From assembly GCA_938092015.1 (NCBI GenBank), contig CALKOT010000028.1, forward strand, positions 1 through 64,000: a stretch of DNA of 64,000 nucleotides. The letters run 5' to 3'. Below, in pieces: positions 27,718 to 37,240 of this stretch. The position numbers and the translations under genes are program-made. Origin of the DNA: an uncultured Paracoccaceae bacterium. Lineage in GTDB: Bacteria > Pseudomonadota > Alphaproteobacteria > Rhodobacterales > Rhodobacteraceae. The number at the start of each line of letters is the position of its first letter. Position 1 is the stretch's first letter. The notes under the pieces were generated by a model, which had not been told where the DNA came from, made no database searches, and saw only the letters and a program-made list of their open reading frames with translations.

Positions 27718-28563
27718 TCAGAGGCTGATCGGATGCTCTCTGGCCAGTTGATGAAACTGGCAGAGCACCTGACACAGATCACCCATATTTTCGAGCGGAA
27801 TCATGTTCGGCCCATCCGACGGCGCCCCATCAGGCGCCTCATGTGTTTCGATGAAGACGGCATCGACGCCAAGGCTAACCGCTGCGCGCGCCAAAACAGG
27901 CGCAAATTCCCGCTGCCCCCCGGACGATCCGCCCTGCCCCCCTGGCTGCTGCACAGAATGGGTGGCGTCAAAGACAATCGGCCAGCCGGTCTTGGCCATC
28001 GTCGGCAGGCCACGCATGTCTGTTATCATAGTATTGTAGCCAAAACTGGTCCCACGCTCACACAGCATGATCCGCTGATTGCCAGTGCTTTCCAGTTTTT
28101 CAGCTACATTGGCCATGTCCCACGGCGCAAGGAACTGGCCCTTTTTGACATTGACCGCAGCGCCCGTTTTTCCCGCCGCAATCAAAAGATCAGTCTGCCG
28201 GCAAAGATAGGCAGGTATTTGCAGAACATCGACGGCCTCAGCCACCGGGGCGCATTGATGCGGCTCATGCACGTCAGTCAGAACCGGACAGCCAATCTCA
28301 GCTTTGACCTTGGACAGGATTTCCAGCCCGGCATCCATGCCCACGCCACGCTTTCCCTTCAAAGATGTCCGGTTCGCCTTGTCGTAGGACGCTTTGAAAA
28401 CATATCCGACCCCGGCTGCGGCGGTCGCTTTCGCCATCGCGCTGGCGATCATCAGCGCATGATCCAAACCTTCCAGCTGACAGGGTCCAGCGATCAACGT
28501 AAGGGGCCCGCCACCGCCGATAACTACATCGCCGATGGTTACGGTCTTCTGCTCTGCGTTCAT
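27718..28563 (-). CDS. kdsA: 3-deoxy-8-phosphooctulonate synthase (Kdo-8-P synthase)
   Basis: Condenses phosphoenolpyruvate with arabinose-5-phosphate to Kdo-8-phosphate. The 281-residue product has the TIM-barrel family signature [10 protein letters not shown] (Cys at about 28), [34 protein letters not shown] and the C-terminal [18 protein letters not shown]. The cysteine in AGPC, where E. coli KdsA has Asn, marks the metal-dependent class. It lies 11 bases after kpsE in the same direction, which ties this kdsA to the capsule operon. With KdsB (15.8 kb) it could serve lipopolysaccharide, a Kdo linker, or both. Confidence 0.95.
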   Translation of the reverse strand: MNAEQKTVTIGDVVIGGGGPLTLIAGPCQLEGLDHALMIASAMAKATAAAGVGYVFKASYDKANRTSLKGKRGVGMDAGLEILSKVKAEIGCPVLTDVHEPHQCAPVAEAVDVLQIPAYLCRQTDLLIAAGKTGAAVNVKKGQFLAPWDMANVAEKLESTGNQRIMLCERGTSFGYNTMITDMRGLPTMAKTGWPIVFDATHSVQQPGGQGGSSGGQREFAPVLARAAVSLGVDAVFIETHEAPDGAPSDGPNMIPLENMGDLCQVLCQFHQLAREHPISL

Positions 28564-28574
28564 GCGTCTATTCC

Positions 28575-30188
28575 TTAAATCGCCGCCTGTTCCCGGATCA
28601 GCGAGATGGTGAGGAGGCCAAGGATATAGAGTGCGAAGCTGATCAGAAAGACCAGACCGGTGTTTTGCAAACCCGCAGGCCTTGCAGCTTTATGCGGTTC
28701 ACTCGGCTGAACAACAGTTTCCAAATACAGTGACTGCGATGTGGCCGATGCAATTGCTGTTTCCAACGAATTCAGCGCAGAGGTGTACAGAAGATTTGCC
28801 GTAGTCAGCTCAACACGCGCCAGATCTAGTTCCGACGACAACTGCGCCATCGATGGGCCTGCTTCGTTGTCACCGCCCGTCAGCCGCGATCTAAGTTCCG
28901 CCAGTTCCTTCGATTTCAGCTCAAGATCTAGGCGCAGCGGGACATATCTGCTGTCATTGGGATCTTTGGCGACGGTTTCCAGCTTTCTGATGTTGCCCGA
29001 GATCTCATCTATCGCGACTTCAAGGGCCAGGATGCGGGTTTGCAGACCGCCAGCCTCAGCCTCGATGGAGAAGATATTCAATTGTTCCTGAACCTCGGCG
29101 ACCCTGCCCTGCGCCAGACGAAGTTCCTGTTTCGCTGCGGCGACTTTCGATTCAGCGAAGGAAACGCCATCATTGCGAGAGCGCGCATTCAGGCTGTTCA
29201 CCACTTCTTCGCCGTAAGAAATGATGGCGTTCGAAAACCTCTGCGCCGCTTCGGGTGTGGCGCCGATCACTTCGAGGCGGATGATACCTTCTGCGGCGTC
29301 AAAGCTGACCTCGATTTTGCCGGACGTTAACAAACCGCCTTTGTAGTATTTGTACGCTTCATCGAAGTTGGTGTCCGCTTTCAACCGGTGCCATTCATCA
29401 ATCTCTTCGTTCTGGAAATGACTGATGTAGCCATGTTCCGACGAAAGGCGTTCCAGAATATCGCGCGACAGCATGTATTCCTGCAGTGCGACCGAATCCT
29501 GAATGGTCGAAAAACCACCGCCCAGTGCGCCAAACAGGCCAGTTCCGCCGCCGCCTGCTGAGCCGCTTTTGAAGATAAGCGCACTTTCCGACACATACAT
29601 ATCGGTGGCTTTTTCGTAATAGTACCAGCCAACAAAAGCCGTTGGGCCGATCACGAAAATCAGAAATCTTACGAGGATGCTGAGCGAACGTAACCTGCGG
29701 CGCCGCCGCAGTTCGTTCCTGATTTCCTTCATCCGCGCTTCGCGCTGCGCCCGGGCGATTTCAAACGCATCGTCAGGGACCGTATCCGCCAGAGCGCCGG
29801 GTTTCGGGGCGCGCGCAATCGATGAAGAATCAATACGGGCAAGCGCTTGTACGCTTTGTGGTTCGTCTCGTTTCGCCTGTGCTGGCGGGTCTTTTTTGGA
29901 AGGCGCAGCGGCTGCCGTATAGTCGGCCTCGGCTGCCTTTTCGACGCGATCCTCGCCACCGCTAACGCGATCATCGCCGCGCCGTCCTGGCGTTGCGTTT
30001 TCATACGTTTCAGCGACGGCCGTATCGATGGCTCCTTCTTCCTGGCGCGCGTGGTCCACAGCGGCGGCTATGGCGACCGACGTCATTTTTTCGCGCATCT
30101 TCCGACGTGCTTGGCGTTCCTGACGGCGGGCGCGGTGGGCCTTGCGTTCTTCCTTAACCTTCAGCTCAGGATCAGTTATGTCATCCAT
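28575..30188 (-). CDS. kpsE: KpsE-like capsule polysaccharide export inner-membrane protein
   Basis: A 537-residue polysaccharide co-polymerase/adaptor of the KpsE-Wzz type that links the ABC exporter to the outer-membrane channel. It has a long charged, probably disordered cytoplasmic N-terminus (1-160, with [15 protein letters not shown]), membrane helix 1 at about 170-195 ([20 protein letters not shown]), a periplasmic domain with coiled coils (about 290-450), and helix 2 at the end ([20 protein letters not shown]). ATG 30188 overlaps the kpsT stop by 8 bases and is preferred to an in-frame ATG at 30260. The protein is intact although both of its expected ABC partners are interrupted. Confidence 0.88.
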   Translation of the reverse strand: MDDITDPELKVKEERKAHRARRQERQARRKMREKMTSVAIAAAVDHARQEEGAIDTAVAETYENATPGRRGDDRVSGGEDRVEKAAEADYTAAAAPSKKDPPAQAKRDEPQSVQALARIDSSSIARAPKPGALADTVPDDAFEIARAQREARMKEIRNELRRRRRLRSLSILVRFLIFVIGPTAFVGWYYYEKATDMYVSESALIFKSGSAGGGGTGLFGALGGGFSTIQDSVALQEYMLSRDILERLSSEHGYISHFQNEEIDEWHRLKADTNFDEAYKYYKGGLLTSGKIEVSFDAAEGIIRLEVIGATPEAAQRFSNAIISYGEEVVNSLNARSRNDGVSFAESKVAAAKQELRLAQGRVAEVQEQLNIFSIEAEAGGLQTRILALEVAIDEISGNIRKLETVAKDPNDSRYVPLRLDLELKSKELAELRSRLTGGDNEAGPSMAQLSSELDLARVELTTANLLYTSALNSLETAIASATSQSLYLETVVQPSEPHKAARPAGLQNTGLVFLISFALYILGLLTISLIREQAAI

Positions 30189-30843
30189 AGGCCAACGTCT
30201 CACTGTTCTGGAATGCTTCAGCTTCATCCAGGTCATCGAATTCGTAGATTTTCCAATCATTCAAAATTGCGACCCGCTTGCAAAAGCTACGCATTTTTCC
30301 GACGCCATCGCCCATGAACATAATCGGCGTCCGTTCCAGTTTTTCTTTCAACAGGGGACCTGCACGCTGAGAAAACTCCTGATCACCGGTTGATGCGCCT
30401 TCAACCACCAGAAACATATCAAATTCCAGTGACAAAAGCAGCGCCATTGAAAGCCGCGCCTGCAGTGTCGACGAATACGTTTAGACCGGCATATCCATGT
30501 AGCGGCCTATGCGCCCAAGATCGATGGTGAAAGCCAGAACTTCATCCGGATCAAGCCCATAGATCATCGCGATGAAACGACAGTTTTCCGATCTGGTCAG
30601 CGCAGGGATAATCCCGCCAACACCACCAACCGGCCAGGAGATTTTGCCATAGCGATAGACCTTGCCCGTATCAGGCTGCTCAGCCCCCAGGATCAGGTTC
30701 TGCATGGTGGTTTTGCCGCCGCGTTTCGGCACGACAAGGCCGAAGTTCTCTTCAAAATGCGCAGTGAATGTGCCGTTCGAGATGATCGGCATCATGCGTC
30801 CCTTCATCAGGAAGGACTTACTGACGTTTTCGAAATGCAGCAT
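30181..30843 (-). pseudogene. kpsT: KpsT-like polysaccharide ABC export ATPase, one in-frame TAA
   Basis: A 221-codon ATPase partner for KpsM. Seen: LHFENVSKSFLMKGR at the N-terminus, a Walker A region LVVPKRGGKTTM, a Q-loop region with IIPALTRSENCRFIAMIYGL, then TAA at 30483-30481 inside what should be the ABC signature (MPV, stop, TYSSTLQARLSMALLLSLEF). Relatives read MPVKTYSS, so AAA to TAA is the simplest change. After it come Walker B (LEFDMFLVVEGAS) and the remainder to 30181. The Walker A lacks the usual leading glycine, as in some polysaccharide exporters, and has Lys where an Asn is expected. The stop removes signature and Walker B, so it is non-functional unless read through. Confidence 0.84.
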
Positions 30844-30976
30844 TACGCGCCTTGGTCGCCCATTACACCCCACATCCGCTACAACCTATTGGCGGATTAT
30901 TCGTTACCAGCAGTGTATCTAATTGGAAATAAAGAAGCAAAGTTGACGACAATTGGACAGATTCAGTCCATCCAAT

Positions 30977-32026
30977 TCAGTCTTTTCGCCATCCATCATA
31001 CCACGCCACGAATTTCCCTAACCCTTCCGACAACGGGGTAGAAGGCGAAAATCCGACTGCCTCTTCCAGATCATCAATATCAGCCCAGGTCGCCTGTATG
31101 TCACCGGGTTGCATTGGCAAGTATTCCTTCACCGCCTCTTGCCCCAATTCTTTTTCAAGCAGCGCGATCATGTCCATCAAACGCTCTTTGCGCCGGTTCC
31201 CGATGTTGTACAGCCGATACGGCGCCCAGCTGGCGCCTGGGTTTGGGCTTTCCGGATTAAATCCGGTATCGGGCGCCGCGGCATGCGGGATCAGACGGGC
31301 GACGCCTTCGACGATATCGTCGATATACGTAAAATCCCTTTCCATTTCGCCATTGTTGTAGATCTGAATCGGCTGGCCCGCTCTGATCTTCTCAGCGAAT
31401 TTGTAGTAAGCCATATCGGGACGGCCCCAGGGGCCATAGACGGTAAAAAACCTTAGGCCTGTTGCAGGCAGATTATAGAGATGGCTGTAACTATGGGCCA
31501 TCATCTCATTTGCCTTTTTCGTTGCAGCATAGAGGCTTACTGGATGATCAACGCTGTGACGCACCGAAAAAGGCTGCACCTTGTTTCCGCCGTAGACGGA
31601 AGAGGATGAAGCATAAACCAGATGCGCCACCTCTGCGCGGCGACACGCCTCAAGCACGTTCAAAAACCCGGTTAGATTGGACGCTGCATATGCTGCAGGA
31701 TTGTCGATGGAATAACGGACCCCGGCTTGCGCCGCGAGGTTCACGACATGACGGGGCTTATGGTCAGCGAAGATCGCAGAAAGTGCGTCGGCGTCAGTCA
31801 GATCCGCCTCAATAAACGTGAACCCTTCAGCCTGACGAAGGATGTCGAGACGGGCTGTCTTTAGTTCGGAATCATAATAGCTGTTCAGATTATCCATTCC
31901 GACAACCGTCACACCGGCTTGCAATAACCTTTCCGCCAGAAAGAACCCGATAAACCCAGCAGCGCCAGTAATCAGAACAGGCGGGCCGCCACGCAATTCG
32001 TCAGCCCAGTTCGCGGGATTTGTCAT
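30977..32026 (-). CDS. UDP-glucuronate 4-epimerase-like NAD-dependent epimerase
   Basis: A 349-residue short-chain dehydrogenase-type nucleotide-sugar epimerase, closest to LspL/LpsL enzymes that turn UDP-glucuronate into UDP-galacturonate. Seen: ITGAAGFIGFFLAERLL (NAD loop), SSSSVYGGN with the catalytic Ser, SLYAATKKANEMMAHSYSH with YxxxK, FFTVYGPWGRPDMAYYKF and the substrate-binding MERDFTYIDDIVEGV, all characteristic of this subgroup. It provides an acidic sugar for a capsule or lipopolysaccharide. It lies upstream of kpsT on the same strand with a 133-bp gap that may hold the kpsT promoter. Confidence 0.9.
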   Translation of the reverse strand: MTNPANWADELRGGPPVLITGAAGFIGFFLAERLLQAGVTVVGMDNLNSYYDSELKTARLDILRQAEGFTFIEADLTDADALSAIFADHKPRHVVNLAAQAGVRYSIDNPAAYAASNLTGFLNVLEACRRAEVAHLVYASSSSVYGGNKVQPFSVRHSVDHPVSLYAATKKANEMMAHSYSHLYNLPATGLRFFTVYGPWGRPDMAYYKFAEKIRAGQPIQIYNNGEMERDFTYIDDIVEGVARLIPHAAAPDTGFNPESPNPGASWAPYRLYNIGNRRKERLMDMIALLEKELGQEAVKEYLPMQPGDIQATWADIDDLEEAVGFSPSTPLSEGLGKFVAWYDGWRKD

Positions 32027-32158
32027 GATGCGTCTTTCATTCTTGTGGCGATAACATCTCTACCAGAAAAGAGAATAAATGAAAAAACAGTATGACCGTG
32101 AATAAGTGATTGAGGCGGTCGCTGGGACCACCTCAATCTATTTCGATTGTCGCAGACC

Positions 32159-33277
32159 TCAGCCCGCAAAAGCGCCGAATGACAGCCCGGCAAAGACAGA
32201 CCCGATGACGGCAAAGCCAAGGTAGCCAAGGAAAACTCGGGTTTTCACAAGGCTCCACACGGCGACGGCTGCTGGGATGCAAGTGACGCCACCCGCCAGC
32301 AGGAAGGCCATAGCTGCACCGGGGTTCATGCCCTGCTCTAGCAGCCCAGCGGCCAATGGCGCCGCCGCATAGCCGTTCAAGTAGGCAGGTGCACCAACCA
32401 CAGCGGCCAGGAAGATCGTGCCAACGCCGTCACCACCCAGATAAGTCGCGATCCAGTCAGCGGGCACCCAGCGAACCATGATCGCCTCAAGCAGGTAGGC
32501 CAGCGCCAACCATTTTCCGAGAAACAGGCCGTTCTCAACAACCGTTTCGCGGAAGGCCGTTACACGAGCAGGCTCTGACCAAAACTTCCAGACGGGTTTC
32601 TGGTCGAAATGCGCCTCAGCCTCTTGGGGCGTCGTGCAGCAGCCACTTTCAACTTTTGGTGCAGGCTCTGGCGTTCCGCAGCAAGACGCGCCCTGCGTTT
32701 TCGCAGCGATGCCATCAGGGCGAAGCGGGTCTGCGAAGACCGCCGCCAAACCAGGCGTGCGGTTCAACGCCAGAACACCAAACCCGCCCAGCAGGCCAAA
32801 CCCAACGGCTGCGAGTGTTTTTGCAATCGCAAAATCCAGCCCCAGAGCACCAGTCGTGATCGCAAACATTGGCGGGTCCGTAAGAGGGGAAGCCAGCCAG
32901 AACGCCATCACAGCCGCCAAAGGCGCGCCCATCGCCAGCAAAGCGGCAATGAACGGGATCACTTCACATGAGCAAAACGGCGCTAAACCACCAACAAGCG
33001 AAGTAACGATGATCATGCGCACGGGTGAGCCTGTGAAAGCTTTCGCCACCACGCCTTCAGCCCCCGTCGCGCGCAGATACGCCGTTGCGCAGATCGCAAA
33101 GATAATAAATGGCGCAGTGTGGAGGAGGGACGTCACCATCTTCTCCGCCGTCGGCATCAGGTCCGGCGGGGATAAGATCGCTACTGCGGCCAGGATGATC
33201 GGGATCAGCGCCCATGGCCAATCGATGAGTTTGCGCTGACCCCAGACGTCGGACAGTGAGGCGGAAAGATCAGTCAT
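32159..33277 (-). CDS. permease of the ArsP/UPF0718 family
   Basis: A 372-residue inner-membrane permease with about eight to ten hydrophobic helices in two halves. GGLAPFCSCEVIPFIAALL contains the conserved Cys-Ser-Cys that in ArsP-type permeases binds trivalent organoarsenicals. A central cytoplasmic loop adds two Cys pairs (ASCCGTPEPA and GCCTTPQ). The second half repeats the plan (GTIFLAAVVGAPAYLNGYA). ATG 33277 overlaps the arsR stop (ATGACTGA), so the two are translationally coupled and the permease is presumably induced through ArsR. Methylated or aromatic arsenicals are the likely cargo by family; other soft metals are possible. Confidence 0.85.
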   Translation of the reverse strand: MTDLSASLSDVWGQRKLIDWPWALIPIILAAVAILSPPDLMPTAEKMVTSLLHTAPFIIFAICATAYLRATGAEGVVAKAFTGSPVRMIIVTSLVGGLAPFCSCEVIPFIAALLAMGAPLAAVMAFWLASPLTDPPMFAITTGALGLDFAIAKTLAAVGFGLLGGFGVLALNRTPGLAAVFADPLRPDGIAAKTQGASCCGTPEPAPKVESGCCTTPQEAEAHFDQKPVWKFWSEPARVTAFRETVVENGLFLGKWLALAYLLEAIMVRWVPADWIATYLGGDGVGTIFLAAVVGAPAYLNGYAAAPLAAGLLEQGMNPGAAMAFLLAGGVTCIPAAVAVWSLVKTRVFLGYLGFAVIGSVFAGLSFGAFAG

Positions 33278-33638
33278 GGCTAAGCTCCTCAGCGCTGGCG
33301 ACATCGGCGCAGCATTCGCGGGTCAGGTAGGTTGCAAGCGATTGAATACGCTCAAAATCAGCACGACAGATGATCGAACGGCCCTGTTTTTCCTGCACGA
33401 TCAATCCGGCCTGGCTGAGAAACCGGATGTGATGCGACAGGGTCGAAGCCGCCGCGCCAGTCGCGTCCTTTAACGCGCCGACAGTCATCCCATCAGGCCC
33501 AGCGCGCACCAGAAACTGAATGACGGACAGGCGCTGTTCGGACCCTAGGGCGGCGAAACCTTCGGCCGCCTCCTCTGGATCGAGGGCGAGGGCGAGGCTG
33601 ACATCATGGGCATGACGTGTATCGTGCGAATCGTTCAT
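33270..33638 (-). CDS. ArsR-family transcriptional regulator
   Basis: A 122-residue winged-helix repressor. The helix-turn-helix region DATGAAASTLSHHIRFLSQAG is typical of ArsR/SmtB proteins; it is followed by the wing (QEKQGRSIICR). A C-terminal vicinal Cys pair (LTRECCADV, about 110-113) is a good candidate trivalent-metalloid site in place of the classical alpha-3 CVC motif, which is absent. ATG 33638 and ATG 33647 are both possible starts. It is the first gene of an arsR-permease operon and faces a tandem repeat in its promoter region that is probably its operator. Confidence 0.9.
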   Translation of the reverse strand: MNDSHDTRHAHDVSLALALDPEEAAEGFAALGSEQRLSVIQFLVRAGPDGMTVGALKDATGAAASTLSHHIRFLSQAGLIVQEKQGRSIICRADFERIQSLATYLTRECCADVASAEELSHD

Positions 33639-33647
33639 AGAAACCAT

Positions 33648-33707
33648 ATAACCAGAATTATCGAAATATCATAGCTTCTAAATAACCAGTTTTGTCGAAT
33701 TATCATA
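33648..33707. promoter_or_regulatory. tandem 26-bp repeat upstream of arsR, probable ArsR operator
   Basis: Two copies, 33648-33673 and 33682-33707, match at 22 of 26 positions and are offset by 34 bp. Both begin ATAACCAG and contain TCGAA(A/T)TATCATA. The region is much more AT-rich than its surroundings and lies between the divergent arsR and amine-oxidase genes, so binding here could control both. Confidence 0.6.
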
Positions 33708-33767
33708 TCACGGTTGCTGATAACGCCCTGTCGGCTTAGCAGTCACACATAGCGTGAGGACCCAACC

Positions 33768-34847
33768 GTGCCCGACCCAACCACCCACACAGAGATCCTG
33801 ATCGTCGGCGCGGGCCTTACCGGCCTTTCCATAGCCGATGCTCTGATCCGCGCTGGGCGGAATGTGCTGGTGATCGAAGGGCGGGACAGGATTGGCGGGC
33901 GCATCATGACTGCAGAGATCGCAGACGCCGCGTTCGACCTTGGCCCGGCATGGTTCTGGCCGGGGCAACCGCGTGTTGCAGCGTTAGCGCAGCAGTTGAG
34001 GTTGGAGGTGTTTGAACAGTTCTCTGAGGGCAGACTTGTTTTTGAAGGCGCAGATCGCGCTGTGAGGCGCGACCTGAATATGGCCCCGATGGCCGGGTCA
34101 CTGCGGCTGGCTGGCGGTCTCAGCGGATTGACGACAGGTCTGGCGACCCGGATCGGCGACGACAACATTCGCACCGGCCACCGCCTGACTGCGATTTCCT
34201 CGACCAACGGAAAGATCGCCGCTGAGATCGATTCAAGCGAACAGATTACCATCACCGCAGATCAGGTCATCCTGGCCGCGCCGCCTCGTCTGCTGGAGGC
34301 GAACTTCGACTTCACCCCGCACCTGCCCGCCGCCGCCAGACAGGAAATGCGCGCCACGCCGACGTGGATGGCGGGCCATGACAAGATCATCGCCGTCTAC
34401 CCGCGTGCGTTCTGTCGCGACGCTGGGCTGAACGGCGACGCGATGAGCCATCGGGGTCCCATGGCTGAAATCCACGACGCTTCACCCAATGATGGCTCGT
34501 GCGGGGCGCTGTTCGGCTTTGTCGGCGTGCCGGCGGTCCAACGGCGCAACAAAGACCAGCTGCTGACCGCCGCCAAAGCGCAGTTGGCCTCGCTATTCGG
34601 GCCAGAGGCGCTGATCCCCACCGACATCATCCTGCAAGATTGGGCGATCGAAGACCTGACCGCCACTAAAGACGACGAAGTCCCGCCAACCAGTCACCCG
34701 GCTTATCGTCCCATCGACAGCCTTGCAAACCTCTGGCGCGGGCGCCTTCATATCGTTTCCTCCGAAACGGCCGCTACGTACGGCGGCTTCATCGAAGGCG
34801 CGCTGGAGGCCGCCGAGGTCAAAGTGGCGGAGTTGCTGAGCCAATGA
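33768..34847 (+). CDS. FAD-dependent amine oxidase (monoamine oxidase-like)
   Basis: A 359-residue flavoprotein. The FAD-binding Rossmann motif ILIVGAGLTGLSIADALI at the N-terminus is followed by VIEGRDRIGGRI, the monoamine-oxidase-like second motif. The C-terminal FAD loop SSETAATYGGFIEGALEAAE is also present. It is somewhat shorter than eukaryotic MAO but typical for small bacterial forms that oxidise primary or polyamines. The start is GTG 33768. It is divergent from arsR and overlaps the following exporter gene by 4 bases (ATGA at 34844). The substrate is unknown. Confidence 0.88.
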   Translation: MPDPTTHTEILIVGAGLTGLSIADALIRAGRNVLVIEGRDRIGGRIMTAEIADAAFDLGPAWFWPGQPRVAALAQQLRLEVFEQFSEGRLVFEGADRAVRRDLNMAPMAGSLRLAGGLSGLTTGLATRIGDDNIRTGHRLTAISSTNGKIAAEIDSSEQITITADQVILAAPPRLLEANFDFTPHLPAAARQEMRATPTWMAGHDKIIAVYPRAFCRDAGLNGDAMSHRGPMAEIHDASPNDGSCGALFGFVGVPAVQRRNKDQLLTAAKAQLASLFGPEALIPTDIILQDWAIEDLTATKDDEVPPTSHPAYRPIDSLANLWRGRLHIVSSETAATYGGFIEGALEAAEVKVAELLSQ

Positions 34848-35716
34848 CCAAACGCAGCGCAATGGGCCTGATCCTGCTGGGCGCTAGTTTTATGAGCTTT
34901 GTTGGCCTTCTCATGCACCTGATTGACAGCGCAGACGGATTTCAGATCCTCGCCTATCGCTCAATCTCTCTTGCGGCGATGGTCGCTGTAGTCGCCTGCC
35001 TTCTGAGACGCAGTTCCCCTTTTCGCTTTATCGCCAGCCTCGACCGCCACGATCTGGCGATGGGGTTGGCGCTGTCCATCGCGTTCTCATCCTATGTCTT
35101 CGCGATGCTGAACACGTCGGTCGCATCAACGCTGTTCATCCTGTCGATCACGCCCCTTTTCGCCGCGATCATGGCCTGGGCGTGGATCGGCGAGCGGCCC
35201 AGCGCCGCCACGCTGGGCGCCATGGTGCTGGCCGCGCTCGGTGTCGGTTTGATGGTGCAGGACGGGGTGGATCTGGGGCGGACGACAGGCAACCTCTACG
35301 CCTTCCTGTCCGCCATCACTTTTGCCCTGATGCTGACATTGGCGCGCCGATCACAAAAGCCTGACGTGCTGGGCGGCACGTTTCTGGGCGGTGTGTTTTG
35401 TATGGCCATCGGCGTGACCTGCTCTCTCAGCATCGGCGGGGGCCTCGGCGTTTCCACCTATGATTTCTGGCTGATCCTGTTCATGGGCGGCTTCACCATC
35501 GGGATCGGCATCGCCTTTGTCACCTGGGGAACCAGTTATGTGCCCGCCGCAGAGGTTAGCCTGCTGGTCTTGCTAGAAAGCGTCCTGGGCCCGATCTGGG
35601 TCTGGCTATTCGCGAATGAGGCGATGACCACGCCCGAGATGATCGGCGGCGCCATCGTGCTTGTCGCCGTCGCTGCGCAAGCCATTGTGGACCAGCGTGA
35701 GGCGGCCATCACTTGA
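34844..35716 (+). CDS. DMT-family (EamA) transporter
   Basis: A 290-residue inner-membrane protein with ten predicted helices in two EamA repeats: helices from MGLILLGASFMSFVGLLMHL to the SITPLFAAIMAWAWIGERPS motif in the first half, and from NLYAFLSAITFALMLTLARR to LGPIWVWLFANEAMTTPEMI in the second. EamA proteins export metabolites or drugs. Its start overlaps the amine-oxidase stop. The exported substrate cannot be named from sequence. Confidence 0.9.
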   Translation: MTKRSAMGLILLGASFMSFVGLLMHLIDSADGFQILAYRSISLAAMVAVVACLLRRSSPFRFIASLDRHDLAMGLALSIAFSSYVFAMLNTSVASTLFILSITPLFAAIMAWAWIGERPSAATLGAMVLAALGVGLMVQDGVDLGRTTGNLYAFLSAITFALMLTLARRSQKPDVLGGTFLGGVFCMAIGVTCSLSIGGGLGVSTYDFWLILFMGGFTIGIGIAFVTWGTSYVPAAEVSLLVLLESVLGPIWVWLFANEAMTTPEMIGGAIVLVAVAAQAIVDQREAAIT

Positions 35717-35747
35717 CGCCGATCCCAAAAACCTGCGCATTTGCCCG

Positions 35748-36338
35748 ATGATCAACACCTTCACCAAAGAGGCCAGCGCCTGTCAGGCCTGCGCCGCCGA
35801 ATTCGCGGAAACACATACGCAGCACGAACCGCGCCCTGTCGTCTGGCTGTCGGACAAGGCCCGCGTCCTGATCGCAGGGCAGGCGCCGGGGATCCGCGTG
35901 CACAAAAGCGGCATTCAGTTTGATGACCCCTCTGGCGACCGCCTTCGCGACTGGATGGGGGTGGACCGCGACCTGTTCTATAACCGCGACAAGGTTGCGA
36001 TCCTGCCCATGGCGTTCTGCTTTCCGGGGTATGACGCCAAGGGTTCAGACCTGCCCCCGCCCAAACGCTGCGCTGAGCTTTGGCGCGACAAGGCACTGGC
36101 GGCGATGCCGCAAGTCGAACTAACACTGCTTGTCGGCGAATACGCCCAGAAATGGACGCTGGGAAAGCGCACCGCCAAAACCCTAACGGCGACGGTTGAG
36201 CAATGGCGCGACTATGGCCCGAACATCATCCCACTACCGCATCCGTCATGGCGCAATACCGGCTGGCTGAAGAAGAACCCGTGGTTTGAGGCTGACGTCC
36301 TGCCCACCCTGCGCGCCAAGGTGGCTGAGCTGACATGA
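35748..36338 (+). CDS. uracil-DNA glycosylase superfamily protein
   Basis: A 196-residue protein of the family-4-like uracil-DNA glycosylase fold. IAGQAPGIRVHKSGIQFDD contains the motif-1 GQAPG loop of uracil-binding enzymes, and IIPLPHPSWRNTGW near residues 165-178 is motif 3, normally HPS, in the DNA-intercalating loop. In the N-terminus one cysteine pair (CQAC) is visible but not the four-Cys cluster of classical family 4, so an iron-sulfur cluster is doubtful. ATG 35748 is preferred because it starts after the exporter stop. It overlaps the next gene by 4 bases (ATGA). It probably acts in base-excision repair. Confidence 0.85.
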   Translation: MINTFTKEASACQACAAEFAETHTQHEPRPVVWLSDKARVLIAGQAPGIRVHKSGIQFDDPSGDRLRDWMGVDRDLFYNRDKVAILPMAFCFPGYDAKGSDLPPPKRCAELWRDKALAAMPQVELTLLVGEYAQKWTLGKRTAKTLTATVEQWRDYGPNIIPLPHPSWRNTGWLKKNPWFEADVLPTLRAKVAELT

Positions 36339-37240
36339 AGGCGTTCGCCTGCCTGATCCTGCTTCTCTGTGCAGCATGCGCCGGGGGACCAAAGGTACCG
36401 GCGCCTCCGCTAGGCGATGTATCCCTTCAGATTGACCATATCGAAGGCTCAACACCGTTGGCCTTGTCAAAATGGGAAGCGGACAATCCGAAAGCCGTCA
36501 TCCTCGCGTTGCATGGATTTGGCGACTACGCGCCTTCGACGTTCGCCAAAGCCGCCCCTTACTGGGCTGAACGGGACATTACAGTCTACGCGTATGATCA
36601 GCGTGGCCATGGCCGCAATGATGGCAACCGTGTCTGGCCGGGGGCGGAAACACTGATCGCTGACACAGCCGCCATTACCATGGAAGTTCGTACGGTTCAT
36701 CCCAACCTGCCCGTCTATTTGCTTGGCCATTCGATGGGCGGTGGCGTCGCCCTTGCCGCGGCAAACGCTGGCGCCGACATCGACGGCCTGATCCTCTCAG
36801 CGCCTGCGGTCTGGGGTGGTGAGGAAATTGCCCTCCCCTATCGCGCCGCCGCCTGGGCAGGCGCGCTTGTGCTGCCAGACAAACGCTGGACTGGCGAAGG
36901 CGTGGTGACCATTCAAGCCTCAGACAACATCCCGGAACTTCGCCGTATGGGCCGCGACCCGCTGGTCATTGGCGCACCATCATCGCGCGAATTCATGGGC
37001 CTGATCCGCATTATGGATCGCGCCGTCGCCGCCGCCCCACATGTGACCCATCCGACCCTCGTTCTATATGGCGACAAGGATGAGGTGACGCCGCCCGCCC
37101 CCGTCGATGCGGCCTTTGAGGCCCTTGCCGGGGACAAGACATTCCGGCGATACCCCGAGGGATGGCATCTTCTGTTCCGCGACCTGCAGGCCAAGGTCGT
37201 CTGGGCCGACGTCGCCGATTGGATTAAGGATCAGTCATGA
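36335..37240 (+). CDS. alpha/beta hydrolase, lysophospholipase/monoglyceride-lipase-like lipoprotein
   Basis: A 301-residue serine hydrolase. The N-terminus MKAFACLILLLCAACAGG looks like a lipoprotein signal with cleavage before Cys. The nucleophile elbow GHSMGGG sits near 130-136, the oxyanion segment LALHGFGDYA near 52-62, the acid in YGDKDEVTPP and the histidine in EGWHLLFRD. The YDQRGHGRNDGN segment is typical of monoglyceride lipase/PldB-like enzymes. It overlaps the uracil-DNA glycosylase gene and the sseB-like gene (both ATGA), giving a five-gene string from the amine oxidase on. Confidence 0.87.
   Translation: MKAFACLILLLCAACAGGPKVPAPPLGDVSLQIDHIEGSTPLALSKWEADNPKAVILALHGFGDYAPSTFAKAAPYWAERDITVYAYDQRGHGRNDGNRVWPGAETLIADTAAITMEVRTVHPNLPVYLLGHSMGGGVALAAANAGADIDGLILSAPAVWGGEEIALPYRAAAWAGALVLPDKRWTGEGVVTIQASDNIPELRRMGRDPLVIGAPSSREFMGLIRIMDRAVAAAPHVTHPTLVLYGDKDEVTPPAPVDAAFEALAGDKTFRRYPEGWHLLFRDLQAKVVWADVADWIKDQS

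Noticed and set aside
27733-28578. 281-codon open frame antisense to kdsA
   Set aside because: The translation has no family-like segments and is rich in Arg, His and Pro, as expected of a shadow of a high-GC gene.
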